Assembly (NCBI RefSeq): GCF_041435015.1
Contig: NZ_CP107989.1
Span: forward strand, 10,292,001-10,356,000
Source of the DNA: Streptomyces canus
Lineage (GTDB): Bacteria; Actinomycetota; Actinomycetes; Streptomycetales; Streptomycetaceae
DNA: 64,000 bases
Direction: 5' to 3'
The first letter of the stretch is position 1. Every line of letters begins with the position of its first letter. The notes under the pieces are model-generated. The model was given only the letters and a program-made list of their open reading frames with translations, did not search any database and was not told the origin of the DNA. A program made the position numbers and the translations under genes. Positions 26,988 through 35,334 of the stretch are shown here, one piece after another.

Positions 26988-27027
26988 GCATGTCGCCAAG
27001 GGCTGGGCCGGGGCCTTGGCGACATGC
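26988..27027. terminator. Long palindromic terminator
   Basis: A perfect 14-bp inverted repeat, GCATGTCGCCAAGG and CCTTGGCGACATGC, with a 12-nt GC-rich loop. It lies downstream of the TetR gene and downstream, on the other strand, of the thioesterase remnant and P450. It probably terminates transcription from both sides. Confidence 0.75.
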
Positions 27028-27040
27028 CGGCCGGGCAGGT

Positions 27041-27185
27041 TCAGAGCCGCTCGCCGGGCGCGGTCACCAGCGTGGTGCGGCGCCCGGCGGCGACGAGCCT
27101 GCCGCCGGGCCCCAGTGTGCTCGTGACGCAACCGGGCCCTGCCTGGACGGGAACCGGGACCCTCGCGGTTCGGCTCGCCGGCCGC
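27041..27185 (-). pseudogene. C-terminal fragment of a PaaI-like thioesterase
   Basis: One frame reads TARVPVPVQAGPGCVTSTLG and PGGRLVAAGRRTTLVTAPGE before a stop at 27041. The GRLVAxGRxTTLV strand is typical of the hotdog-fold thioesterases that accompany acyl-CoA pathways. Only about 45 codons remain; the catalytic part is missing. It lies directly downstream of the P450 gene. Confidence 0.45.
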
Positions 27186-28450
27186 TACCTGCGGACGGCG
27201 GCAGGGTCCCACCGCAGGGGGAGGCTGTGCAGCCCCAGCAGCATGCTGCGCGATTCGTCGAACGGGATGTCCGGATCGATCTCGTACACCGGAATGCGCT
27301 TGTGCCACTCCTCGTAGGCGATCACCAGCTCCTGTCGCGCGAGGTGAGACCCGAGGCACCGGTGCGGCCCCGCACCGAACGCCAGATGCGAGATGTCGGT
27401 GCGGTCGAAGTCGACCGTCGCGGCGTCCGGGAAGTGCTGCTCGTCGCGGTTCCCGGACGGCAGGCTGAGGATGAACCGCTGGCCCTTCTTCACCGGGCAG
27501 CCGTCCACTTCGGTGTCGGTCATCGCCGTCCGCACGATGTTCACGACCGAGTAGACGCGGAGGAACTCCTCGATCGCGTTGGGAATCACCGACGGGTCGG
27601 CCGCGATCCGCTCCCGGTCGGCCGGATGGCTCGCCAGATGGTGGAAGCCGTAGCCGAGCGAGGCGGTGACGGTGTCCAGACCGGCCTGGAACAGCAGGAG
27701 ATAGAAGGAGAGCAGGTCCTGGTGCGGGATCGGCTCACCGTCGATCTGCCAGTCCATGGCGCGCGAGATGAGGTCGGAGCCGCGCTCCTCGGCCGGCGTC
27801 TTCCTGCGCTCCTCCAGGATCTGCGACAGGTATGCGGTGACCTCGGTCTGGGCCCGGACCGAGGCCCGGTACGCTTCGGCCCGATCCGTCGACTCCGGGT
27901 GCAGGATGTCGGTCTCCCACGCGATGAACTTGTCCAGTTCTTCGACCGGCAGGCCGATGATGTGCTTGAGGAAGATGCTGGTCGGGAACCTGAGCGCGAA
28001 TTCCTTGGCGAAATCGCAGTGACCGCGGTCGATGAACCCGTCGATGATTTCGTTGACGCGCGCGCGGAGGGAGCCTTCCAGGCGGGCGACGGTGCCGGGT
28101 GAGAAGGACGAGGCGAGCAGCCTGCGCCACTTCACGTGGATCGGGCCGTCGATCTGATGCGGCACGAGGGTGAATGCCGCCTCCTCGCCGGTCACCGGAT
28201 CGTAGAACTTGCTGTGGAACACGTCGGCGCGCTGGGCGACCTCCTGCACCAGGTCGTAGGTGGTGTAGATGATCTGGCCGGTGCCGAGCGTGTGTGCCGG
28301 TCCGGCGTCCCGCAGGGAGTCCAGTTCCGCGTAACCGGCGAGCGGTTCGCGGCTGCCGCCCTGCATCACCAGGTCACTGTAGGGGCATCGCTGTGCGATC
28401 AGCGCATCCCGCTCATCCGCATCGCTCGTGGTCTGCTCCGTCTGCGCCAT
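27185..28450 (-). CDS. Cytochrome P450
   Basis: A 421-residue soluble bacterial P450. The heme loop is FGAGPHRCLGSHLAR (cysteine near residue 360), the K-helix ExxR is in EEFLRVYS, and the I-helix reads LLLFQAGLDTVTASLG. The usual I-helix (A/G)Gx(D/E)T(T/S) pattern is met as AGLDTV, with valine in the last position. It probably hydroxylates a hydrophobic acid or sterol-like substrate before CoA activation. The ATG has AAGGAGCG. No ferredoxin gene is adjacent. A TACGGTA half-site lies about 60 bp upstream, linking it to the acyl-CoA regulon. Confidence 0.92.
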   Translation of the reverse strand: MAQTEQTTSDADERDALIAQRCPYSDLVMQGGSREPLAGYAELDSLRDAGPAHTLGTGQIIYTTYDLVQEVAQRADVFHSKFYDPVTGEEAAFTLVPHQIDGPIHVKWRRLLASSFSPGTVARLEGSLRARVNEIIDGFIDRGHCDFAKEFALRFPTSIFLKHIIGLPVEELDKFIAWETDILHPESTDRAEAYRASVRAQTEVTAYLSQILEERRKTPAEERGSDLISRAMDWQIDGEPIPHQDLLSFYLLLFQAGLDTVTASLGYGFHHLASHPADRERIAADPSVIPNAIEEFLRVYSVVNIVRTAMTDTEVDGCPVKKGQRFILSLPSGNRDEQHFPDAATVDFDRTDISHLAFGAGPHRCLGSHLARQELVIAYEEWHKRIPVYEIDPDIPFDESRSMLLGLHSLPLRWDPAAVRR

Positions 28451-28511
28451 GTCGCTCCTTCGCGCTCCCGCATCCGTGCAACGCTTTTACTGTTGCAAGT
28501 CCCGTGATGCT

Positions 28512-28518
28512 TACGGTA
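28512..28518. promoter_or_regulatory. TACGGTA half-site upstream of P450
   Basis: A conserved arm in the context CTTACGGTAAC. The matching arm at 5-nt spacing is poor. It lies about 60 bp upstream of the P450 start and within the 3' flank of mftF. Confidence 0.35.
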
Positions 28519-28582
28519 ACGACTCCAGTCGTCGGTCACAATGGACGGGACGACTGTTTTCGCCGGGCGGGAACGGTGACGG

Positions 28583-29977
28583 TCACCGCGGCTGCCGCAG
28601 CCGAGGCCGCAGAGCCGCAGTGGAGCGTCCCTTGATGGCGGACCACCACACACCGGCGCCGTAGGCGAGGTCGTCGAGGCGGCGTGCGACGCCGTACCTC
28701 AGGGGATCCAGAGCGGCGCCCTGGTGCAGGTATTCCAGAGCGACGTCGGCGACCGCGGCCAGCGCGGTGGCCCGGCGTGCCCGGCGGGAGATCGTGCAGC
28801 CGGCCACCGTGAGGGGCCACCAGTGCCGGGTCAGCAGCGCGGACGTCTGGGCGAGCGCGCCGAGCGCGCCCATGGCCGTCAGTGAGGAGGCCAGCCGTAC
28901 CGGGTGCTCCGTGCCGTCCAGTTTCCGGCAGACGCGCAGGACGGTCGTCGCGCCGACGGCGCCTGCCACCGGGAGCGACCAACGGCGCTGGGCGACAAGG
29001 GCGAGGACGAAGGCGCCGCTCCAGGGGGCGAGGACAGCGGGCGCGATGAACTCGGGGTGTCGTTCGGCGAGCGGGTGCGCTCCCGTCCCGTAGGCGGCCT
29101 TGCGTCGAAACCAGTCCCCGAGGCGGCCGCGGTGCTCGTGGGCGGCATGGACCGAGGGCTCGTAGCGCACCCGCCACCCGCTCTTGATGGCGCGCCAGCC
29201 GATGTCGACGTCCTCGCCGATTCTCAGCCGCTCGTCGAAGCCCTCGCCCAGGGCGTCGACGCGTGCGACGGCGCAGGCCGTGGAGGCCCAGGAGACGGGT
29301 GTCCCGGGGCGTACCAGGGCGGGACGGCTGCCCAGGTCGAGTGAGGAGCGTGTGCGCTCGTACCGTCCGATCCAGGTCTCGGAGCCGGGTGTTTCGAGAG
29401 CGGTCACGCGGGGGACGGCCAGGGCGACCCGCGGGTCGCAGAAGTGCCGCAGCAGTGTCGGGACCGTGTCCTTGGGCAGGACGACGTCGGAGTCGACGAA
29501 GACCACATACGGCGTGCCGACCAGGCGAAGGCCCGCGTTACGGGCTCCGGCGGGACCGACGTTGACCCTCAGGGGGACGAAGCGCGCGCCATGCCGTGCG
29601 GCGGCCGCCTCGACCGGAGCGCGGTGAGTCGACGCGTCGTCGACCACGATCACCGGGGTGTCCGGCCCGATGCTCGCCAGCAGGCGGTCGAGCTCGCGCG
29701 GGCGGTCGCGGACGGGGACGACGACCGTGTACCGGGGGTCGTCGGGCAGGGGCAGGGCGCGGACGACCGGGTGCGCCAGCCCTGCCTCCAGGAGCCGGTC
29801 CGCCAGGAGGGCGCCCGCCCGGTCCCGTACGTGGACCGTACGACCGGTCAGCAGTGGACGTGCCCGCCGGGTCAGGCGCAGCAGCCGCAGGGGGGAACCA
29901 CCGAGGAGGGTGCGGCCGCCGTCCAGGACGCGGGTGTCACGATCGAGCGCCACGACGAATCCGAGGGGCAGCGTCAT
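28583..29977 (-). CDS. mftF: Mycofactocin glycosyltransferase MftF
   Basis: A 464-residue family 2 glycosyltransferase that adds glucose units to (pre)mycofactocin. The GT-A core shows YTVVVPVRDRPRELDRLLAS and VIVVDDASTH, then NVGPAGARNAGL with the DxD-like VFVDSDVVLP. The acceptor region holds FDERLRIGEDVDIGWRAI. Hydrophobic segments near the C-terminus (about 330-420) suggest membrane association. The ATG overlaps the mftE stop (ATGA). It is the last gene of the mft operon; its end lies about 130 bp from the P450 start. Confidence 0.92.
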   Translation of the reverse strand: MTLPLGFVVALDRDTRVLDGGRTLLGGSPLRLLRLTRRARPLLTGRTVHVRDRAGALLADRLLEAGLAHPVVRALPLPDDPRYTVVVPVRDRPRELDRLLASIGPDTPVIVVDDASTHRAPVEAAAARHGARFVPLRVNVGPAGARNAGLRLVGTPYVVFVDSDVVLPKDTVPTLLRHFCDPRVALAVPRVTALETPGSETWIGRYERTRSSLDLGSRPALVRPGTPVSWASTACAVARVDALGEGFDERLRIGEDVDIGWRAIKSGWRVRYEPSVHAAHEHRGRLGDWFRRKAAYGTGAHPLAERHPEFIAPAVLAPWSGAFVLALVAQRRWSLPVAGAVGATTVLRVCRKLDGTEHPVRLASSLTAMGALGALAQTSALLTRHWWPLTVAGCTISRRARRATALAAVADVALEYLHQGAALDPLRYGVARRLDDLAYGAGVWWSAIKGRSTAALRPRLRQPR

Positions 29978-30741
29978 CTCCCTGCCGCCTTCGTGCCGGG
30001 TCGGTCGCCGGCCGCGGGGTCCAGGAGGCGGCCGCGCTCGTCCGTCGTTGCGGCGGTGATCTGGCCGACGAGCCGGGACACCATGGTCCGCACATGCCGG
30101 CGGCCCTCCTCGGCCGAGGCGCCGGCCGGGTTACCGAGCACGCCCGACGGCGAGACGGCTTTGACGCCGTGGGCCGTCAGCAGAGGCATCAGGACATCCA
30201 GCGGGCGGGTGTCGCCGGCGACGGCCTCGAGGATCCGTACCTCCTCAGGGGCGAGATACAGCATGAGCGAGGTCTCGGTCCGGCCGGCGTGCGCGTCGCC
30301 TCCCGTGATGCCGCACCCGGCCCAGGCGACGGCGTGCCCCTCGGCGCGCAGGGCGCCGAGGGCCGCGTCCAGGGTGGCGGTGTTGCCGCCGTGGCCGTTG
30401 ACGAAGACGACGCGCCCGGCCCACAGCGACAGGGAGCGCACGGTTTCGACGATCACGGCGTGCAGGGCCTCGTGTCCGAGGGAGACGGTGCCGGGGAAGC
30501 CGGCGTGCTCGCCGCTGGCGCCGTAGGCGAGCGTGGGCGCCACCAGGGGCGGCGGGGTGAGACGGGCGGAGAGTTCCTCGGCGGCACGGCCGGCTACCGA
30601 CTCGGCGATGACGCTGTCGGTGTTCAGCGGCAGATGCGGCCCGTGCTGCTCGGTCGAGCCGATCGGCACCAGGACCAGGCTCTTGGCGGAAACGGTGGGC
30701 CAGGCCCGGTGCGCGAGCCGGTTGTGCCGTGCCGTCGTCAT
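29974..30741 (-). CDS. mftE: Mycofactocin peptidase MftE (creatininase family)
   Basis: A 255-residue creatininase-fold metalloprotease that releases the modified C-terminal Val-Tyr dipeptide from MftA. Metal ligands are visible in LVPIGSTEQHGPHLPLNTDS, VFVNGHGGN and GDAHAGRTETSLML. The ATG at 30741 overlaps the stop of mftD, so translation is coupled. Confidence 0.92.
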   Translation of the reverse strand: MTTARHNRLAHRAWPTVSAKSLVLVPIGSTEQHGPHLPLNTDSVIAESVAGRAAEELSARLTPPPLVAPTLAYGASGEHAGFPGTVSLGHEALHAVIVETVRSLSLWAGRVVFVNGHGGNTATLDAALGALRAEGHAVAWAGCGITGGDAHAGRTETSLMLYLAPEEVRILEAVAGDTRPLDVLMPLLTAHGVKAVSPSGVLGNPAGASAEEGRRHVRTMVSRLVGQITAATTDERGRLLDPAAGDRPGTKAAGR

Positions 30742-31940
30742 CCGGCGACCGGGGCGGGGGCACTCGTGCCGCCGAGGGTCAGGGTGAACCCGGGAGGAAT
30801 CACCAGGTCGTCGGGGGACAGCTCGTGGACGGACGAGCGGCCCAGACCCAGCACCGCGGAGTCGAGGCCGCCGCGCAGGATGTCCAGCACGTTCTCGACG
30901 CCGGCCTGGCCGTTCGCCGCCAGGCCCCACAGGTACGCTCGCCCGATCAGGACGGCCCGGGCGCCGAGCGCCAGTGCCTTGGCCACGTCGCTGCCGCGCC
31001 GGACGCCGCCGTCGAGCAGGACTTCGATGTCATCGCCGACGGCGTCCACGACGGAGGGGAGCACCCGGACGGTGGCGGGGGTGGTGTCGAGGTTGTTGCC
31101 GCCGTGGTTGGACACCGAGATCGCCGTCACCCCGGCGTCGACGGCCCGTCTGGCGTCGTCCACCCGGGTCACGCCCTTGAGCAGGAAGGGCCCGCCCCAC
31201 TCCTTGCGGAGCCAGGCGACGTCCTCCCAGGTGGGCGGGGTGGTCTGCATCCACTCGCCGTAGGCGCCGAAGAAGGTGGGTGCTTCGCCGCGCGGGGGGC
31301 GGAGGTTGGGGACCGTGAGGTCGGGAAGCCGGCCGGAGCGCAGATACGTCCACAGCCACCGGGGGCGGGGCAGCACGTCGGGAGCGAACTTCGCCATGGT
31401 CCTCACGTCGAGCTTGTCGGGGATCTGCGGGCTTCCCCAGTCGCGGCCGTGGGAGAAGGACCAGTCGAGGGTGGCGATGAGCGCTTTGGCGCCCGCGGAC
31501 CTGGCCCTGTCCATACGCTGCACCATGCTGTCCCGGGTGCCGCTCCAGTACAGCTGGAAGAAGGTGTCGGGGTTGGCCTGGACGACCTCCTCCACCGGTT
31601 TGCTCGCGAAGGAGCTCAGCCCCATGATGACGCCCCGGTTCGCCGCGGCCCGCGCCACGGCGACCTCTCCTTCCGGGTGCACGGCCTGCACACCGGTGGG
31701 AGAGATCAGCACGGGGAACGCCGTCTCGACGCCGAGGACGGTCGTGGTCAGGTCGCGTTCGGCATGATGGCCCACGACGTGCGGGGCGAAGCCGAGATCG
31801 ACGAAGGCCGCGGCGTTGTCGTCGATCGTACGGCCGCGCTCGGAGCCGGCGACGAGTGCTCCGTAGACGCTGCTGGGCAGGCGTTTTTTCGCCCGGCGCT
31901 GGGCCTCGGCGACCGTCTCGAACCAGGGGTTGTGGGCCAT
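30738..31940 (-). CDS. mftD: Mycofactocin FMN-dependent dehydrogenase MftD
   Basis: A 400-residue alpha-hydroxyacid oxidase/lactate dehydrogenase-fold flavoprotein. It oxidatively deaminates the cyclised dipeptide to the redox-active premycofactocin. FMN-binding and catalytic stretches are PVLISPTGVQAVHPEGEVAV, FQLYWSGTRDSM, PFLLKGVTRVDDA and ISVSNHGGNNLDTTPAT (catalytic histidine), with VLLDGGVRRGSDVAKALALG. The start lies 3 bases downstream of the mftC stop. Confidence 0.93.
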   Translation of the reverse strand: MAHNPWFETVAEAQRRAKKRLPSSVYGALVAGSERGRTIDDNAAAFVDLGFAPHVVGHHAERDLTTTVLGVETAFPVLISPTGVQAVHPEGEVAVARAAANRGVIMGLSSFASKPVEEVVQANPDTFFQLYWSGTRDSMVQRMDRARSAGAKALIATLDWSFSHGRDWGSPQIPDKLDVRTMAKFAPDVLPRPRWLWTYLRSGRLPDLTVPNLRPPRGEAPTFFGAYGEWMQTTPPTWEDVAWLRKEWGGPFLLKGVTRVDDARRAVDAGVTAISVSNHGGNNLDTTPATVRVLPSVVDAVGDDIEVLLDGGVRRGSDVAKALALGARAVLIGRAYLWGLAANGQAGVENVLDILRGGLDSAVLGLGRSSVHELSPDDLVIPPGFTLTLGGTSAPAPVAG

Positions 31941-31943
31941 GCG

Positions 31944-33194
31944 TCAACTCTTCTCGTGCTGGGGTGACGGAGTCCGGGCGAGCCGCAGCCCGGCCAAGGG
32001 GTCCTGGGCGCAGTCGCTGACGGGAGGGCGTTCCAGGTCCGCGCGGCGGGCCGGCAGCGGCAGGTCGACCGGCCGTCGCCGGGAGTGGTCCTGGGAGGGG
32101 CGCGGCAGGAGGGCCCGGTCCGCCGGGCGTTCGGCCAGCAGATCCTCGCCGTAGCCCTGGACGCATTCGGGGTCGGGGCCGTCCAGCGGCAGCCCGGTGA
32201 AGAACTTGGCGGCCATGCAGCCGCCCTTGCACGTGTCGTAGAACCCGCAGGAGGCGCAGGCTCCGCCGGTCTGAGGCGAACGCAGGTCGCGGAAGAGCGC
32301 GGACTCCCGCCACACACCGGTGAAGCCGCCGGGATCGCGCACGTTCCCGGCGAGGAACTCGTCGTGGATCGCGAAGGGGCACGCGTACACGTCCCCGACC
32401 GGGTCGACCAGGCACACCACCCGGCCGGCGCCGCACAGGTTGAGGCCGGGCAGTGCCTGACCGTAGGCGGACAGGTGGAAGAACGAGTCACCGGTCAGCA
32501 CCGACTCGCCGTGTGCCAGCAGCCAGTCGTACAGCAGGCGCTGCTGCTCCCGGGCCGGGCGCAGGTCGTCCCAGACATCGGCGCCGCGGCCGGACGGGCG
32601 CAGCCGGGTGAGCCGCAGCTGGGCGCCGTAGCGGTCGGCGAGTGCCTTGAAGGCGTCCATCTGGGGGATGTTGTGCCGGGTGCACACGACGGAGAGCTTG
32701 AAGTTCTTCATCCCGGCCGCGGCGAGGTTCTCCATGGCCCGAAGCGCGGTGGCGTACGAACCGGCCCCGCGCACCGCGTCGTTGACCTCCGGAGTCGCCC
32801 CGTCGAGGGAGATCTGCACGTCGACGTAGTCGTTGCGGGCCAGCCGGCGGGCCGCCTCGGGGGTGATGCGGACGCCGTTGGTGGAGAACTTCACGCCGAC
32901 GTGGTGGCTGGTGGCGTAGTCCAGGAGGTCCCAGAAGTCGGGGCGGACGGTGGGTTCTCCGCCGCCGATGTTGACGTAGAAGACCTGCATGGCCTCCAGC
33001 TCGTCGATGACGGCCTTCGCCTCGCTCGTGCTCAGCTCGCGCGGGTCGCGCCGTCCGGAGCTGGACAGGCAGTGCGCGCAGGACAGGTTGCAGGCGTAGG
33101 TGAGTTCCCAGGTCAGGCAGATCGGCGCGGCGAGGCCGTACTCGAACAGGTCGACCAGCCGGGTGCCGTGGGCGGATAGTGCCGGTGAGGTCAT
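31944..33194 (-). CDS. mftC: Mycofactocin radical SAM maturase MftC
   Basis: A 416-residue radical SAM-SPASM protein that decarboxylates the C-terminal tyrosine of MftA and links it to valine. The cluster motif CNLSCAHC (C35, C39, C42) follows LTWELTY, and GGGEPTVRPDFWDLL is the SAM-binding GGE. The SPASM cysteines lie in NLCGAGRVVCLVDPVGDVYA and ACASCGFYDTCKGGC. The last 60 residues are an arginine/proline-rich extension that is longer than I would expect. The stop of mftB overlaps its start. Confidence 0.94.
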   Translation of the reverse strand: MTSPALSAHGTRLVDLFEYGLAAPICLTWELTYACNLSCAHCLSSSGRRDPRELSTSEAKAVIDELEAMQVFYVNIGGGEPTVRPDFWDLLDYATSHHVGVKFSTNGVRITPEAARRLARNDYVDVQISLDGATPEVNDAVRGAGSYATALRAMENLAAAGMKNFKLSVVCTRHNIPQMDAFKALADRYGAQLRLTRLRPSGRGADVWDDLRPAREQQRLLYDWLLAHGESVLTGDSFFHLSAYGQALPGLNLCGAGRVVCLVDPVGDVYACPFAIHDEFLAGNVRDPGGFTGVWRESALFRDLRSPQTGGACASCGFYDTCKGGCMAAKFFTGLPLDGPDPECVQGYGEDLLAERPADRALLPRPSQDHSRRRPVDLPLPARRADLERPPVSDCAQDPLAGLRLARTPSPQHEKS

Positions 33195-33481
33195 GGGGCG
33201 GTCCTTTCGACGACCATGGACGACCGGGCCAGGGCGGTCAGGGCCGCGGTGAAGCGGGGGAGTTCGGCGGCGCCGACACCGGCTTGCGCGCAGGCGGCCC
33301 GGGCGGTGGGCACGTGCGGCAGGGCCCGCAGGACGGCGAGCAGGCGGAGGTCCTTGACGAACGACAGCCGGCGGGTGCCGAAGTGGTACAGCAGCGCGCC
33401 GAAGGGTTCCGGCCGCACCGAGACCTGCGGATGCAGGTCCCAGGCGCGGTCGATGTCCATGTCGGCGTTCACGGTGGGCAC
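33191..33481 (-). CDS. mftB: Mycofactocin peptide chaperone MftB
   Basis: A 96-residue RRE-type (RiPP recognition element) protein that binds MftA and delivers it to MftC. Typical stretches are WDLHPQVSVRPEPFGALLYH and GTRRLSFVKDLRLLAVL. The gene lies between mftA and mftC and overlaps mftC by 4 bases. Confidence 0.9.
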   Translation of the reverse strand: MPTVNADMDIDRAWDLHPQVSVRPEPFGALLYHFGTRRLSFVKDLRLLAVLRALPHVPTARAACAQAGVGAAELPRFTAALTALARSSMVVERTAP

Positions 33482-33497
33482 GCTGGTCCCCGTTCGC

Positions 33498-33647
33498 CTA
33501 GTAGACGCCGCACATGCCGTCGATCGAGACCTCCTCGATGAGGTCGTCCTCCTCGATCAGCGACTCGGGGGCCAAAACGTCCCCGGCGCCGGACTCGGCG
33601 TCGGCAACAGGGGCGGCCTGCGGGGGCAGGGAGTGGAGCGGGCTCAT
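33498..33647 (-). CDS. mftA: Mycofactocin precursor peptide MftA
   Basis: A 49-residue peptide ending EEVSIDGMCGVY, the diagnostic conserved C-terminus whose last Val-Tyr becomes mycofactocin. The acidic leader (ESLIEEDDLIEE) fits the MftB-recognition region. The ATG at 33647 follows GAGGAGG at good distance; the longer open frame upstream to 33731 does not look coding. Confidence 0.94.
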   Translation of the reverse strand: MSPLHSLPPQAAPVADAESGAGDVLAPESLIEEDDLIEEVSIDGMCGVY

Positions 33648-33725
33648 GCGAACCTCCTCGACGGCCGCGGCGATCCGGTCGACCGGACGGTCCCGGTGCC
33701 GCGGGTTCCTGTACCGTGAGGCTAA

Positions 33726-33740
33726 TGGCACCCGGTGTCA
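33726..33740. promoter_or_regulatory. Near-perfect palindrome in the mftA/mftG divergent promoter
   Basis: TGGCACC, one base, GGTGTCA: 7-bp arms with one mismatch, overlapping a TTGACA hexamer on the minus strand that could be the -35 of mftA. The 113-bp region between mftA and mftG holds nothing else obvious, so this is the natural candidate operator for the local TetR regulator. Confidence 0.5.
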
Positions 33741-33760
33741 AAACGGAAGGGTCGTGCGCC

Positions 33761-35323
33761 ATGCCGAGGAACGGCCCTGGTCGGCGCCCCGATGTCGTCG
33801 TGGTGGGGGCCGGCGCCAGCGGTGCCGCGCTGGCGGCGCGGCTGAGCGAGGACCCCGGCCGCTTGGTACTGCTGCTGGAGGCCGGACCGGTGCCGCGTCA
33901 ACTGTCGGACTTCCCACCGCAGTTGCTGGACGCCCGGCTCGTCCCCGGTGCGCAGGCGCAGTGCGCCGCGGTCTCGCACCACCCGGTCCGCCTCACCCCG
34001 GACCGGCCCTACTCGGTACCGCGGGGGCGCGTACTCGGCGGTTCCACCACCGTGAACGGAGGCTACTTCGTACGGGCCCGGCGCGAGGACTTCGCCCGCT
34101 GGTCGGCCGCGGGCGGGGCGGACTGGTCGTACGACCGCATGCTGCCGTTGCTTCGCGGCCTGGAGACCGACCTGGACCACGGCGCCGACGCCGTGCACGG
34201 AGACCGGGGACCGGTACGGATCCGGCGCACGGACCTGAGGCATCCGGCCGCCGCGGCGTTCGGTGACGCCGCCCGCGAACTGGGCCTGCCGCACGAGCCC
34301 GACAAGAACGCGCAGGACGTTCCGGGCTTCGGCCCGGTTCCGACGAACACGGTGGACGGTCTGCGGGTCAACACCGGCATCAGCCATCTCCTGGGCGCCC
34401 TCGGCCGGCCCAACCTCACGGTGACGGGCGACTGTCCGGTTCACCGGGTCGTCGTCCGCGATGGCCGGGCGAGCGGAGTCGTCGTCGAACACGACGGTGG
34501 GTTCGAGGTACTGGAGGCCGGCGAGGTCGTGCTCTGTGCGGGAGCCTTCGCCTCCGCGCACCTGCTGCACCGGTCGGGAATCGGCCCGGGTGCGGCGCTG
34601 ACGCGGGCGGGCATCCCCGTCGTGCTGGACGCCCCCGCGGTCGGAGCGCGGTTCAGCGATCACCCCCAGGTGGTGCTGGAGTGGGCGCCCCGCGGTGACG
34701 TGGCCGACCCCGTGGGATCCTGGCTCGGAGGCGCCCTGCACGTGTCCTCGTCCGACGGCGCGCACCCGGGCGACCTGGAGATCCTGCAGTCACTCGTCCC
34801 GATGGCCGGCCTGACCACCGGACGCACGAGCGTGGCAGGTGCCCCGCTGGCGTTCCTGGTCTCCGTACAGACGCCCCGCACGAGCGGCCGCCTGCGAACG
34901 AGGTCGGCGGACGCGGCGGACCCACTGGACATCGACTACGGCTATCTGCGCACGGCCGGCGACCGGCGCCGTATGCGTGAAGCCGTCCGCGTCACCGCGG
35001 CCCTGCTCGGCACCGCGGCCTTCGGCGAGGTGGCGTCGGGCCTGGTGGACCCGGACGCCACGACCCTCGACGACGACCGTCGGCTCGACCGCTGGATCCG
35101 GGCCGGGCTCGGCACGGCTCAGCACACGTGCGGAACGGTCCCCATGGGCCCGGCGGACGATGCCCGAGCGGCCGTCGACGGCTACGGCAGGCTGTACGGG
35201 CTGAGCGGGCTCCGGGTGGCGGACACCTCGATCCTGCCCACGGCTCCGCTGCGTGGCCCGGCGGCCACCGCGGTCCTCATCGGGGAGTTCGTGGCCCGTG
35301 CGATGCGGCACGGCCCGGACTGA
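33761..35323 (+). CDS. mftG: Mycofactocin-associated GMC oxidoreductase MftG
   Basis: A 520-residue FAD-dependent GMC oxidoreductase; in mycobacteria MftG passes electrons from reduced mycofactocin to the respiratory chain. The FAD motif is VVVVGAGASGAALAARLSED (residues 9-28), PRGRVLGGSTTVNGGYFVRA is the second flavin signature, and the C-terminal QHTCGTVPMGP and LRVADTSILPTAPLRGP carry the catalytic His/Asn-type region. The ATG at 33761 has GGAAGGG before it; a GTG at 33716 and an ATG at 33725 are less likely. Divergent from mftA. Confidence 0.9.
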   Translation: MPRNGPGRRPDVVVVGAGASGAALAARLSEDPGRLVLLLEAGPVPRQLSDFPPQLLDARLVPGAQAQCAAVSHHPVRLTPDRPYSVPRGRVLGGSTTVNGGYFVRARREDFARWSAAGGADWSYDRMLPLLRGLETDLDHGADAVHGDRGPVRIRRTDLRHPAAAAFGDAARELGLPHEPDKNAQDVPGFGPVPTNTVDGLRVNTGISHLLGALGRPNLTVTGDCPVHRVVVRDGRASGVVVEHDGGFEVLEAGEVVLCAGAFASAHLLHRSGIGPGAALTRAGIPVVLDAPAVGARFSDHPQVVLEWAPRGDVADPVGSWLGGALHVSSSDGAHPGDLEILQSLVPMAGLTTGRTSVAGAPLAFLVSVQTPRTSGRLRTRSADAADPLDIDYGYLRTAGDRRRMREAVRVTAALLGTAAFGEVASGLVDPDATTLDDDRRLDRWIRAGLGTAQHTCGTVPMGPADDARAAVDGYGRLYGLSGLRVADTSILPTAPLRGPAATAVLIGEFVARAMRHGPD

Positions 35324-35334
35324 CGGGGGCGAGA

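Noticed and set aside
29596..31967. Plus-strand open frames opposite mftD, mftE and mftF
   Set aside because: Shadows; the mft genes on the other strand are complete and coupled.
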